Part shown: piece after piece, positions 24,605 to 36,880 of the stretch
Numbering within the stretch: position 1 is the first letter of the stretch
Layout: every line of letters begins with the position of its first letter
NCBI GenBank assembly: GCA_963995505.1
Contig: OZ023180.1
Span: 15,948,689 to 16,012,688, forward strand
Reading direction: 5' to 3'
Source: Hypericum androsaemum
Lineage: Eukaryota > Streptophyta > Magnoliopsida > Malpighiales > Hypericaceae
Length of the DNA: 64,000 bases
The notes under the pieces: generated by a model
The model's database searches: none
Seen by the model: the letters and a program-made list of their open reading frames with translations, nothing else
Told to the model about the DNA's origin: nothing
Position numbers and translations under genes: made by a program

Positions 24605-26020
24605 TGATTGATACACATCCCTGAATTATTACAAAACCCATGATCTTAGGATTCCAAAGCTACCGGGCCAAAATGGCAATCGCAAATGGAATCACTAAGA
24701 CAAAAAGCCTCGAACCCATGAAACACACCCAGGGACAGGCCCAGCCATTGGGCTGGGTAGGTTGTTCCCCGCAAAAAGTTAATAGGGAGATATTGAAACT
24801 AGAGAAAGAGATCAACTCAATGATAAGGATCTCTTGCAAGCAATACTTTAGAAAGCCAAAGATGCCGAGGGTTTCAAATACAACACCTCCCCGGACAAGT
24901 TCATAATGGATAATTGCAAGGTCAGTATGTTGAAATATAGGTATTTATTTTGGACCGAAATTTAACACTAACATTTTCTGAAAAAATATTAGCTATTACG
25001 ATAAAAGGCTAATTAAATTTTAACACCGGTTCTGATTCGGGACCGAAATTTTTTCAGTTTAGAGAGATTATCACTTTACAGAAGATCAATTTATAGAAGT
25101 TATAATGTATACGGGAGGTAAGGATGATATCAATTATGTATTTTATCTTTTTATAGAGGAACATTTTTATGTAAAAATTAGTGATTTGGCTCAGTCGTCC
25201 AAAAATAGTAATATTAGAAAGTAAGAATGATAAAATGCATTTTATAAATTAGTTATACAGTTATTATGAAAAAGTCACACACGATTCCCGATAATGAAAT
25301 CAAAGACAAAAAAAAAACTCTGATATAGATAAGTAAATAAACCACCCGCCGTATCTTCCCATCTTCCCTTCACTTTTGTTCACGACATGAAATTAATTTA
25401 CCAATAATCCCTAGCTCCCCACCGCAGAAAATTAATCACTAGCTCCGTCGCTTAAACAAAAGTTCATTGATATTACTATTGCCCTAAAGATGAAAGTGGT
25501 GGAACGCTTTTGCATAAACCTTTGATTTCTCTGAAAAGAGTTGGGAAGTTGATCAGGGTCTAATTTCTCTGAAAAGTTGGAGATAGATGGATGACGATGG
25601 GATGCAAGGACTCGTGCATCTTTCATTCATTCCTCCTTGACATATTTGAATAAAAACCTTTTCATTTGCTCAACTACTATTAACTTTGTTTTCAAATCTT
25701 GCGAACGTATTAGAAAGTGATGTACTTTTAAAACTCCATTCTCGATAAAAGTTTTAAAGAAAATAATATTTTATGGTGATTTTGGAATTTTAAAGTAATG
25801 CATGGATATTTTCGTACTACCAAGTGTCATAAAACTTAATCCTAAGAACTAACGAGTTTGATTTCTGAAACTCAGGGACTAATTAATAAAAAACTGGAAC
25901 TTTTATTACCTTATTATATCAAGCATTTGCCCCTCGGCCAGTCGATTTAATTACATAGATACCCCCGCCCAAGTTCCGACGGAGGAGCCCATTTCCCGTT
26001 CCGACACGGTTAGAGAAGAG
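24605..26020. other. Spacer and PIG-B promoter region
   Basis: No gene recognised. A near-repeat of ATTTCTCTGAAAAG occurs at about 25526 and 25562. The last about 100 bp before 26021 become GC-richer and are the probable 5'UTR of the PIG-B gene. Confidence 0.45.
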
Positions 26021-26314
26021 ATGAGGCGGAGAGGAGACGTACCCGACCCGACATCAAATAGGAACCCCACCAAACAAGAGGAGGAAGATGCAGGAAGCGA
26101 GAAAGAGGAAGAAGCCCCTCGCTTTTTCACTTCAAAGAACGTGTTTTTACTCTGCTTGGCATTTAGGGTGGCCAATTCCCTCCTCATTCGGACCTATTTC
26201 AACCCAGATGAGCACTGGCAATCCCTTGAAGTCGCCCACCGTGTCGTCTTCGGGTAACAACCCTACCCTTGTTTGGTTTCTGGGTTTGGTTCAAGTTCCG
26301 ATCTTTTGGATTGT

Positions 26315-26347
<33 letters not shown>

Positions 26348-29300
26348 AGGATTTAGGGCTGCCTGCCCGTTTCTGATTTACCGATGGATTTTGGGTTTAG
26401 GTTGGTTTGTTTTGAGTGGAGATAGTTTGGAGTTGGTGGTCTCAGCTAAGTCATTAGTTTTAGTATTGTTTTGTTTAACAATGGAGAAATTGGTCGATAA
26501 GGCATTAGTTAGTTAGCGGTTAATGCTGAAGTACCGGAAGTTTAGGTCTCGTGTTTGGCTCCTTGATTGTCGTTGGAGCAAGAGGAGATGGATAATATTG
26601 CCCCCTTTTGTGTAATTTGATTGGTCCGAGAGTCTGCGTTTGGACAAAAGGAGGCGATGGAAAGGATTGCTGTAGTTTAACTTGTAGTTGATATGGATAA
26701 CTTGCTTTTAAAGCTTGATAATGTTATTGAGATTGTGATGGTATTGTGTGAATATTCTAGGTACGGTCACTTGGCATGGGAATGGAAAAAGGGAATCCGC
26801 AGCTATTTGCACCCCTTGGTATTCGCTGCGATGTACAAAGTTCTTGCGGTTTTAGGCCTTGATACTCCTTGGTTCATGGTAAACACCTCTGTGTGTCTTT
26901 TGCTTGATGGCTTCAATGTGGCACTATTAAAATCCTAAGATTCTTGAGATTATATAAGTACTGGGTCTGATACTTTAAGTCCTTCGAGCTTCTCGTACTA
27001 CTGATCCAATATCATATTGCAACAGCAAGTTGTTATTTTTTAGTCCAAAGAAGCTTTAAACACTTGAGTGCATGGATGCTTTTGGCTGTGATGAAATCCT
27101 GTTGTTATTTAGTGAGCTGCTAGTACTTGCTGATATGAACTGGATTGCTACGCAAGTTGTAGCGGTGCACGGTGGGATTTCGAGGCTTTGAACCTCGTCG
27201 TCCTCGCGCCTTATGGATAGAAAACAGAAAGAGAGATAAATTAAGGAAGACTTCTTGTATTATTATTCGATAATCAAACCCTAGCATGCCAAGGCATTAT
27301 ATAGCCATTAGCTAACAAACTGAATAGGAAGTACGAGACAAACCCTAACCTATTAGAGGTAAACCTCTAATTGACCCGAACAACTTAACGGAAAATAACT
27401 AGTGTGCCAAAGATAGTTTATTATGCATCTTTTGATATATACTCGTCGGTTGTTAATGTTGTTGAGATTGTTTTCAGATTCACTGTAGTCTATCTTATTG
27501 TCTGATGTTTTGCTAAGATATGGTGCACAAGCACGGACTTTGTACCCATTTCAGATTCACTTCATTATGGCATATTCATAATTCTTCTTGTTTTTGCTCC
27601 AAGGAAATTGTGATGCAAGCACTTGGATGTCATGATGATGATTTTTTTAATTTTATTTTTCCCTGACAGCTGAAAATTTTATGTGGTTTTGTTCACATAT
27701 TCATTATTTGTTTCAATCTGTAGGCAAGGGCTCCACGTTTGCTGCAGGCTATGTTTTCAGCAACCGGTGATTTATACTTATTCAAACTTTCGCTTGCTCT
27801 CTTCAGTTACTCTGTGGCTAAATGGACAGTATCCTTTTTCTCAGCACTGTTAATTTATTGTTCTGTCATTACATTAGTGGTCAATGATTCCTTTTGCCAA
27901 TAAAAAAGTGGTCAATGATTCTTCTATCCTGTTATCACTTCTACAAATGTGGTTTACTTAACTGCATTACAGCTTTTCTCCCAGTTGGCGAACTGGTTTA
28001 TGTTTTACTGCTTTGATCGCACCTTATCTAATAGTTTGGAAACCGTTCTGACACTTGTGAGCCTATATTACTGGCCATGCATGAGAATTTCTCCATGTAA
28101 AGATGCTTCAGTTTCAAGGAAGTGGGCTTTGGCTATAGCTGCATTGTCTTGTGCAATTCGCCCTACAAGTGCTATAACATGGGTCTATGTGGGCCTTCTT
28201 GAGCTCTTTGTTACATCTAGCAGACTGAGTTTCATTCTTCTGGAGGTGATACCAATCGGGTACGCAAAAATGCATGTCCCTTCGGTTGTCACCAATTTCG
28301 GATTTGTGCATCTCATTATCTGTAAAACTTCATCTTTGTGATAACAACCAAACTAATTAATCTTATTGATTGGAGTATGTTAACCATTTGGAGTACGATC
28401 ATAGAAATCTTACAGCATATATGTTGGTGTGCAAGCAACAGTTTAAAGATACAATTTTTGTTGTTGTTTGTTCTTCTAAATAATAGCTGGTGAACAAAGT
28501 ACTTAAGCAACTTTTTGGTGCTATGACGATGTAATATTGATCTTTGGGGTGTGAGTGATAGCAAGTACTTCAAATTTAGATCAAGGGAAAATAAACTACC
28601 AAAACAGCTTTTAAAATTTGTACACCGTGATTTTGGGCCATGTTTGTGGTGATTTAGGCTTCTGTTTTTGTGTTTGTAAGCATGGCTGTAACTCTCTCAT
28701 TCTCTTGACCATGATCTCAGGGGTTTGGTACTTGGTGTCACCTGCTTGTTGGATCGTCTGATGTACGGCTCATGGGTTTTAGTGCCTTTAAATTTTCTGA
28801 AATTCAATTTTCTTTCCTCTGGAGGAGATTATTATGGAACGCACAAGTGGCACTGGTACTTCTCTCAAGGATTTCTAGTGATGCTCTTTACATTCACTCC
28901 CTTCTCAATAGCTGGGGTCATCAAGTCTAAACAGCGGAAGCTTTCTGGACTTATTCTGTGGGTTTTGCTACTTTATAGTCTTCTGGGTCATAAAGAATTC
29001 AGGTAGCCCATTTTTTCCTTTTCTTTTCTGCATGGTTTGTGAATTCTGTAGAACTGTGTTTTTCAGGTGCCTAAGCCTCGGTTTCCTCTAATTAGATCAT
29101 GAGCTACAGGTTTGTCTTGCCCGTGCTTCCAATAGCTCTGATCTTCTCTGGCTATTCATTAGCCGTGATGGCAAGATGCTTGTCTTTGTCACATGGCAGG
29201 CAGAAAGATTCCTCAAAAAGTCATACCAAGGGATTGGCTAAAGTTGGATTTGCAGTTCTTTTCTTGTTGGTCACCAACATTCCAATGGCCATGTATATGA

Positions 29301-30259
29301 GTTTGGTTCATCAGGTAATCATCTTTCCTTTGCCCGCAAGTTCAAGTATGGTGGTACAACCTCTCTTTAGCGGTTCATCGTAGTTCCTTGGTTATGACTG
29401 ATGGACTGCATGCACTTGTGGAGTTTAGAAGCAAAATTTATATTTTTGACCAAGGACCCAATAGAGAGAGGTTAATTAAAAGATTCTTCTTGGCATTTCT
29501 GTCTGAACAAGTCTCTATACATGATACATCCTATCTGCTGAAATAGGTAAAAAAACATGAAATTGAAAATTTGGAACCGAAGATTTTGACTAAAGGAGAA
29601 CTATTGTTTTAGTTATTGTCAGTCAATATCTCACTTCCAAACGTATTGAGCAGAGGGGTACCGAGGATGTTATGATTTATCTGTCCAAGGAAGCTAGTGC
29701 TCGGAAAGTGCAAAGTGTTCTGTTCTTAATGCCTTGCCACGCCACGCCCTACTACTCCAGTTTGCATTCAGATGTCCCCATGCGCTTTCTTGACTGCTCA
29801 CCGAGGTCTAGACTCGTCGAGTTTATTTGCAACATCTCTTTTTATTCTGTTTTCCTAGTAGCATAAAACAGGTTATTGAAAGTTCTATTCTTGTTAAAAT
29901 TCGCAGCGAGGAAAGAGGAATTCCAGATGAATCTGACCGCTTTATGATGGATCCGATTGGCTTCACCTCGAATTTGGCTAAAAATGGGTCTCTTACTAGT
30001 CATGTGATACTATTCGATTCGGAGGAGCGAGTTCTGAAGGATTTTCTCACTTCGCACTCATTCAGAGAGGTAAATATAAGCCCTGTTGGTCCTTCCATCA
30101 GTACTGCTCTTTCCATCTTTCTTCTTTTCAATATGTTCGTTCGTTGTTATTTTGCCTGTGATGTTTTCTTTTCAACAGGTGAAGAGGTTTTTCCACGCTC
30201 ACTTCAAAGTGGACCGTGATCTTCAAAGCTCAGTCGTCGTGTATGCTCTGGCTACATAG
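26021..30259 (+). CDS. PIGB: GPI mannosyltransferase 3 (PIG-B, GT22 family)
   Basis: ER membrane enzyme that adds the third mannose to the GPI anchor precursor using dolichol-phosphate-mannose. Nine exons: 26021-26253, 26761-26878, 27724-27828, 27973-28259, 28721-29002, 29110-29314, 29654-29805, 29907-30069, 30179-30259. All borders are GT-AG and all phases agree, giving 541 residues (human PIG-B 554). Family landmarks are the first lumenal loop acidic motif NPDEHWQSLEVAHRVVFG (Asp63/Glu64), FNFLSSGGDYYGTHKWHWYF, the GT22 LGHKEFRF box and the PCHATPYYSSLHSDVPMRFLDC block. Several hydrophobic segments fit a multipass protein; residues 1-34 are charged and cytosolic. The start is chosen as the first Met in frame with exon 1 (MRRRGDVP). 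Intron 2 holds an LTR-like piece, intron 3 a micro-insertion and intron 1 a TG repeat. Complete. Confidence 0.95.
26317..26347. repeat. (TG)n microsatellite in PIG-B intron 1
   Basis: About 15 uninterrupted TG units shortly downstream of the exon 1 donor site. Confidence 0.9.
27158..27390 (-). mobile_element. Antisense solo-LTR-like segment in PIG-B intron 2
   Basis: Read on the minus strand, this stretch has a TATATAA box (27297-27303), then a leader-like segment and an end in CCGCTACA, which is the make-up of a retrotransposon LTR. It differs in composition from the rest of the intron. Ends and target duplication are not certain, so a host-derived repeat cannot be excluded. Confidence 0.45.
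27876..27921 (+). mobile_element. Micro-retroposon in PIG-B intron 3
   Basis: AGTGGTCAATGATTC occurs at 27876-27890 and 27907-27921 with no mismatch, and the 16-bp insert between is CTTTTGCCAATAAAAA, which ends in an A-run like a retroposon tail. It lies about 50 bp upstream of the exon 4 acceptor. Confidence 0.8.
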
Positions 30260-31175
30260 TTCCAATCCTTGTGAAGCCTCATGAACAAGCTCGCCTGCTA
30301 TATGCCGCCATTTTGATCCGAAAGGAGATCACCTTTCCGGTCATCTGTCCAGATTCCACCTGATTGCTGTTTCCGGTAATCTATCCGGCTACCACAGACT
30401 CCGTTGTTTTAGGATTGCGCGTATGGTTGCTCAAAGTGTCGATGTTGCCAAGCCTTCTTTCATGGCTTTAGTTCATAATCTGCAATCAATACATTTTGGA
30501 TAAAAACGCATGAAATTATCCCTTTTCGACTGGTTCATCCATTTCATAAAACTTGGGTTGAGTTCTTTTTCTTATCTAAAATGATGACATCTCTAAACTG
30601 ATAAAAAGTTTCGGTCTTAAGTTGGGATCAGTGTTAAAATTTAATAATCTCTTTACTGTAATAACTAATTTTTTCCGAAAATTGTAGTGCTAAATCTCGA
30701 TCTCAATTTTCGCATAAAGTGATATTTTTGAATAAATACATATATTTTTAATACTTTACGAATTCAAAAAAATATTTTGAGATATTAGTTTGTGCTAATA
30801 CTTGTTTGATAAATTTTACATCATTATTTATAACTCAATCTTAATGTTTTAGAGGGAAAAAAGCGTGCGTTTCTCTTATGTAATAATCTCTCCAAAAATA
30901 ATATTTTTTTCTGGTTCTAACAATATCATTATAAAGATATTTTGCTTGATAAACAAATTCACATGCTGAAGTTTTGCCATAAGTTGCGTGTTCTAATTTG
31001 AAGTCTTGAGTAGAAGGGTTTGATGTATGATATCAGACAATACGTCACACAAGCCTCACATTAGTCAGCAATTATGTCAGCGCCTTAGTATTTGCAATTA
31101 ATTTCTTGTTCATATAATATTCATCTTAGATTATTCTCTCTCTGGTAAAATGGAAACTTGAAGGCACGAGGATCC
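30260..31175. other. Intergenic: PIG-B 3' region and CAD promoter
   Basis: No gene seen. The left 250 bp is probable 3'UTR of PIG-B. The right part is AT-rich promoter sequence of the dehydrogenase gene. Confidence 0.5.
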
Positions 31176-31183
31176 TATATATA
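31176..31183 (+). promoter_or_regulatory. TATA box of the CAD1-like gene
   Basis: TATATATA followed by a pyrimidine-rich leader. The first exon appears to be non-coding and ends at 31303 (AAG then GTAAGT). Its intron runs to 31759 (CAACAG), and translation starts at 31787 in the second exon. Confidence 0.65.
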
Positions 31184-31634
31184 CCCGCCAACACTTGTAT
31201 TCTCTTTCGCCATCTATACATTCAACCCTGTTTCTTTACCACACCTCCAGCCCTTTTCGCCTTCCAGGATCTAAAACTCTCGTTTTTACAACATCACATC
31301 AAGGTAAGTGCTACCTATAATTGTACTTGGAACTCCGTCAATTCATATGTACTTTGTATTATTTAGACCAATATTTTTTGGTATACTTTGGTGTTAGAAC
31401 CGTGGTCATAAATTCATGACCACTTTTTTTGAAAGGGATGTTGACCATTTGATCATCAGTTTGTCCTAAAATATGAATTAAATATGAACGTATTTAGCCT
31501 AATAATACAAGATATTGTCAAATTTAAGAAAGTTTAGGTTTCAAATATTGATAAATGTAATGGTGCGAAAAAATTACCTTTCAAAAACAAATATGAATGT
31601 ATTTATATGTTATATTTTTTAATAATGTATATAG

Positions 31635-31678
31635 CAAGAGTTATTTTCACCAAAAATAATAATAATAACAAGAGTTAT
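31635..31678 (+). mobile_element. Micro-insertion with A-rich tail in the CAD 5'UTR intron
   Basis: CAAGAGTTAT occurs at 31635-31644 and 31669-31678, flanking a 24-bp insert that ends in an (AAT)n tract. Same pattern as the other micro-retroposons but with a shorter (10-bp) duplication. Confidence 0.5.
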
Positions 31679-31786
31679 ATAAAGATACATTTGGCACTCT
31701 TTTGCCACCTCATGTCGAGAGATATATAGTTAATAACTTTATTGTACAATTGGCAACAGGTTAATATAAAATAATTAAAAGTAAAT

Positions 31787-33869
31787 ATGAGTTCAGAGCT
31801 TGTCGGAAAAGACTGTTCAGGATGGGCTGCACGGGATCCATCAGGGATTCTTTCTCCCTACACATTCAAGCGAAGGTAATTATTAAACGACGTCAAGTAC
31901 ATGTTAAGGGTACTCCCGATGTTAAGCATTTAGTTTATATATTGATGGAGTTTAAGGAGGTAAAAGTTAGAGAATTGATCCAACTGTACAATTTATATAG
32001 TATAAATAAAAAATAAAAAGTGAAATGTCGGGAACTGATTCAGCTCCCGATGTTTAATGTTCAAAATATGAACTTTCTTATTATACAGTCTAAATAAAAT
32101 AAATGTCAAATGAAAATGAAAAATTCTAGTAATGCGCCAATAAACTATATATTTGCTATATTACTAGATATAATCAAGATCTTATATTTAACTATGCCCC
32201 TGCTAAAAATATTTGTGGATACGCCACATTGCAGGGTTCTAGGGAGCGATGATGTGTTGATTAAGATCACTCACTGTGGAGTTTGCTACGGAGACATTGT
32301 AGCGATTCAAAATAAGCTTGGCCCTGCACACTATCCTCTTGTTCCTGGGTACGTAAACCAACTCATTCGACATCGTTGGTGTGGATGTACACGTTCGCGA
32401 CGTATAATTTCCGTCTTGATTTATTTGTGCTGACATGACAAGTGCGGTATATACTACCTGCAGGCATGAGATTGTAGGTGTTGTAGTGGAGATCGGTTCG
32501 GACGTGCAAAAGTTCAAACTCGGCGACCGAGCCGGAGTTGGAACATTTGTGAACTCGTGCCGGAACTGTGAAGAATGCAAGGGAGGCATAGAAGTTCAAT
32601 GCTCCGATGGCGCAATTCGTACATACAACTCCGTCGACGTTGATGGTTCGATCACTCAAGGTGGATATTCGACCTTGATTGTGACCCATCAGAGGTAATT
32701 AATTGTTCTCATAATTCACATTTTTCTACAACAATAATCGCGTTCATGTTCGATTTTGGATGAGTCGTTACTTACCAATATGATATTAAAAATAACAGCT
32801 ACACGTTACACATAGCGGAGGATTACCCACTGCATCTGGCTGCACCACTACTATGTGCGGGAATCACAGTATACTCTCCTATGATCCGTCACAAGATGGA
32901 CCAGGCTGGTAAGTCCTTGGGGGTTATTGGGCTTGGTGGGCTGGGCCACATGGCCGTCAAATTCGGCAAGGCATTTGGGCTTCGTGTCACCGTTTTCAGC
33001 ACCAGCCCATCCAAGGAAGACGAGGCCTTGAATGTGCTTGGAGCTGACAAATTCGTGGTGTCCACAGATGAACAACAGATGAAGGTACGGCCCAACACAA
33101 GTCTCCCCGAAATCTTTTGCGCTGTTTGATATTGTAGTTTAAAAATTATTAATTGAGTACTTGGGGTTTCAACAACGTGACATTTAACGACTCGGACATC
33201 TTCCCAGACATCTGCAGTCGAACGACATCGTTTTCATCATATTTGAAGCAATCCCAATATTGTTTATAGTTTTTTGAAAAGTCCTTCCTCATTGTCGAAA
33301 GGTCATATCAAATAGTACTAAAGCAAATTTTTCTCCAAGCTAGTCTTTTAACATCTGAATTATGGATGGTTATTATCAAAATTCAATAGACTGATGATTT
33401 CCTAAAACTTTGAGCAGGGACTGGCGAAGTCCTTAGACTTCATAATTGACACAGCTTCAGGAGACCATCTCTTTGACCCGTACATGGCAACTCTGAAAAC
33501 ATATGGAAAATTCGTCATTGTGGGATTTCCTAGTGAAGTAAAAGTCCATCCTATGAGCCTTCTTCGTGGTAAATTTGTTAATTTTTAGTTCATAATTTTT
33601 AAATGGAATTTACATAAAAAAATCCCTATTTGCTTCCTAATAAATCAATATTTACAATTTTGGTGTGTGCAGGCATGACGAGCATCACTGGTAGTGCAAC
33701 CGGTGGATTGAAGGACACCCAAGAAATGCTGAATTTTTGCGCTACCAATAAAATATACCCAAATGTGGAATTAATTAAGATTGATTACATTAATGAAGCA
33801 TATAAGAGGATGGCCAAAAATGATGTCAAGTACCGGTTCGTCATCGACATCGACAATTCTTTCAAGTGA
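31787..33869 (+). CDS. Cinnamyl alcohol dehydrogenase-like protein (CAD1 type, zinc MDR)
   Basis: NADP-dependent zinc alcohol dehydrogenase of the CAD family, cytosolic; plant CADs reduce cinnamaldehydes in the phenylpropanoid pathway, but substrates of the CAD1 branch are less certain. Six coding exons: 31787-31875, 32235-32348, 32464-32694, 32799-33084, 33418-33568, 33673-33869. All GT-AG with correct phase, giving 355 residues. Catalytic zinc ligands are Cys47, His69 with Glu70 (GHEIVG) and Cys164 (LLCAGITVY). The structural zinc cysteines are 100, 103, 106 and 114. The nucleotide-binding motif is GLGGLG (189-194), and Ser212 (TVFSTS) points to NADPH. Tyr48 replaces the His found after Cys47 in lignin CADs (CGVCYGD), as in CAD1-like members. 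Start chosen at [15 protein letters not shown], which matches family N-termini. A 5'UTR intron precedes it. Complete. Confidence 0.94.
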
Positions 33870-34033
33870 AGCAGATGCTTGGCAAGTTCGATTTTTCGAA
33901 ATAATGCATAAGTTGGTCTATGCACCAATTATTAGTGCTCAAGAATAATTTCTCAATTCCCTTCCGGAATTTTGATGAATATGGAGTTAGTTTGGAGATT
34001 TTTTAGTTACTTTTGTTGCAATTATTTTTTTCC

Positions 34034-34039
34034 AATAAA
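34034..34039 (+). terminator. Probable polyadenylation signal of the CAD1-like gene
   Basis: AATAAA 165 bp after the stop codon, in a T-rich context typical of plant 3' ends. Confidence 0.45.
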
Positions 34040-35730
34040 AGAGTATTGTTTACTTTTAATAATCATAAATTTTAGATTTGTGTTAGATAAGATCTGTCTG
34101 GAAGAAAGAGTATACCGTCGTCGAATATGAAACAAATACAAATATCTCTAAAATTTAGATATTTGTCTAGCTTGATGTTGTACCCTATACATAATTCCAC
34201 GCCATCTGAATCACTAATCCTGTCCAGCGCACATAAAATAATAATAAATATCTGCAAAATTCAGCCCGATAAAATATACGTCCCATTTTATATAAGACGA
34301 GACATGAAATGATACTTGACGCACAGAAAGATGATTAGAGAATATATAGGTTAGGCTTTAATAAGGTAGCACCGAAATGCTAATGATGATGCATCACCGG
34401 TGAAAGACAACACAACAATTTTGACTTCTTGTGCTTAAACCAGATTCTGATTAGATATGGAGAACGTGTGAGTAATGATAATAAGGTAATCTTTCAAATC
34501 GCCAAACTTCCAGGATCAATTCTAGAAGCAGCTAAGGGGGGGCCTCACCATTTGAAAGTTGGAGATGAACCCATGTGAGTGTGGGGTTAGTGTCTAATTC
34601 CATATGTAAGTTGCTTTCTTCTTGATATTAAGAATCCAGCACCGTCGATATTAATAATGCAAAATGTCGTATTATAGATTGATACGGTATCAACCATAAC
34701 AAATAATTTTCCCTAATTTATCAGTTTTAGTTTTCACAAACTGGGAGAATATATATACCAATGCTTGATAAGAGAACAAACATATCAAATCTAGATTGAT
34801 TGATTCATGATTATCTGTATCTAAATATCTATTGAACCGACTAACCGATTTAAATTAGCTGAGACCACAAATGGTGGATAAATTTTTTTACCAAGTTCAA
34901 AACTTACATTATTAATCTAGAACAATCTCACTTACCAAAAAAAATATAGAGCAATTTTTCAATATACTTCATATATTTTGTTGATGTGTATATCTCATTA
35001 GCTCCCACAGTAGACCATGTTCGAATTAAATTTCGAGCATTACTTCCACAATACACAATTACACAATATATCTTGTCCCAGCTGTCTATATCTTTAAATT
35101 TGAGATGACTTAAGTTCCGCCCCAAGGATGGTTGCCATCCCCTCCCCTCAAAAAAAAAAAGGATGGTTGCCATCTATTATGATATAAATTCATCCATTGA
35201 CTTTTAGTTCATGACAATAAAAAATGGAGAGTATAATTCCAAACATGCATGCAAATTTATAGGAATTAGATATCGAGACAACAGTCGTGGTGCCTCAAGC
35301 AAGCATATTACGCATCGAATCGGCTACTTTTGTTACTTAATTTCAAACTACTAACACATAATCAATCAATTAATAAGATCGAACTATATTCGACTATAAA
35401 AAGTAGAAAAAAAAAATTCTGCTAAATTTTAACACTATTGTATTCTTTAAACTCGAATTCAAAAACTTTGTTTAAACTTTTTTTTAAGGAAAATGTTTAA
35501 ACTTCTTGATCTACTTGTTTATTGATCTACTACCGAGTAGTTGCAAAACATTAATATTCGGTGAGTTATTGGCCTGTGACAAGCGGAAGCTATGGGCCCC
35601 TTCCCGGTGTCGCTACAAGCTTGATGAGCTGGCTGTTTTTTCTTGCTTGTAACCGCCATTTGTGGAAATCCTAGTACGTATGGATCATTTTTCCTCCCAA
35701 ATCCACGTGTAATTATACCCTCTAATTTGT
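34040..35730. other. AT-rich spacer
   Basis: No gene or family recognised apart from the micro-insertion at 35124-35174. Confidence 0.5.
35124..35174 (+). mobile_element. Micro-retroposon: C-rich plus poly(A) insert in a 16-bp target duplication
   Basis: AAGGATGGTTGCCATC occurs at 35124-35139 and again at 35159-35174, identical. The 19-bp insert is CCCTCCCCTC followed by an A-run. Confidence 0.8.
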
Positions 35731-35850
35731 TTTTTTGGTTTACACTATTTGGTGTCCGGATATCTAATGATTTTACAAATTTAGATTCGAACTTGGTGCA
35801 ATCTTTGAAATGAGTCAAAACTCTCCGATCAAACATTTAACACTACAATT
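35731..35850 (-). mobile_element. SINE-like fragment (3' end)
   Basis: A T-run followed by GGTTTACACTATTTGGTGTC and then CCGGATA resembles the 3' end (read on minus) of the elements at 41827 and 49326. A TTCGAACTTGG box follows. The 5' half is not recognisable. Confidence 0.45.
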
Positions 35851-36300
35851 CTCAAAAAAATTTAACATTACTGCATTCTTGAATATCTTCCAAGTTTAAA
35901 TTTTGTTTTCTTCAGCTTCATTCTCCCGTGCAACGTTTCAGTTAATTATGTTGGTTGCTTAAATCAAGCCGGATCCAAGAATTTTTTGTTTCCTAGTCAA
36001 AACATCATATGGTTAGTCATATTAATTAACCTGAATGACCAGCCAATTAAGGTATGATGCTCTAGCAACATGTTTTCTTTAGGGTGAACTAGTCATATAG
36101 TTTAGTCCTAATATTTTATAAATCAAGTGATTAGTCCCTAATACATAGACATTATTTAAATTACCAAACATATCTTTTTTTGAAAGGTAAATTATTACAC
36201 TATGACATTACCAAGGTTTGAACCTTGTACCTCCTAAATAATTACAACGCCTTGTGCTATTACGCTACAAACTCTTTGGCATTACCAAACATATCTAACT

Positions 36301-36393
36301 CCAACCAAAGAGACAAACTCATCATTTTTCGTAGCATCCATGGTTAACACCAACCAAGGGGACAAACTCATCATTTTTCGTACCATCCATGGT
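36301..36393. repeat. 49-bp tandem duplication
   Basis: Copies at 36301-36344 and 36350-36393 share GACAAACTCATCATTTTTCG and ATCCATGGT with three or so differences. Confidence 0.8.
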
Positions 36394-36453
36394 ACATAAC
36401 CTGTAGAAACATGATGATGTGACCTATAATTTAGCATGTATCAACTCGGTCTC

Positions 36454-36490
36454 AGTAATTTATCTTTGTTCAAAAAAAAGTAATTTATCT
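36454..36490 (+). mobile_element. Micro-retroposon: TTGTTC plus A-run in a 12-bp duplication
   Basis: AGTAATTTATCT at 36454-36465 and 36479-36490, identical, flank the 13-bp insert TTGTTCAAAAAAA. Confidence 0.75.
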
Positions 36491-36767
36491 GGTCAAATAG
36501 TGACCATTTTGGCTCCAGTCGGACTTAAAAAAAATTGATTTCATGATGTTTCACCGAAAAATAATTTCAATTCATATGCTTTGGTAGTATAAATTTAATG
36601 ATAAAAGTATTATTAACAATAAAAATACATGAGAAGGATAAGTGAATGTGACGTAGTAGCAATTGGATGTGAACTCTAATGGGTACAAGTTTTTTTTTTC
36701 CTACTCAATCCGGTATTTTGGGGCAGATTTGGTAGGGAGTAGGTTACTCCCCACCCATGGGACTAAA

Positions 36768-36880
36768 GCAAACCAATATCATTACACATGCAAACCAACT
36801 AATTTCACAGCACGTGCAAAGCAATATCATTTCATATGCAAACCAATATCACTTTACATGCAAACCATTATCACCTGATA
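36768..36880. repeat. 22-bp minisatellite, five units
   Basis: Units begin GCAAACCA(A/T)TATCA and are about 22 bp (one is 26): 36768, 36790, 36816, 36838 and 36860. The tract keeps a reading frame open but is not a recognisable protein. Confidence 0.8.

Noticed and set aside
25526..25576. Repeated ATTTCTCTGAAAAG as a further micro-retroposon
   Set aside because: The sequence between the copies has no A-tail, so a simple duplication is equally likely.
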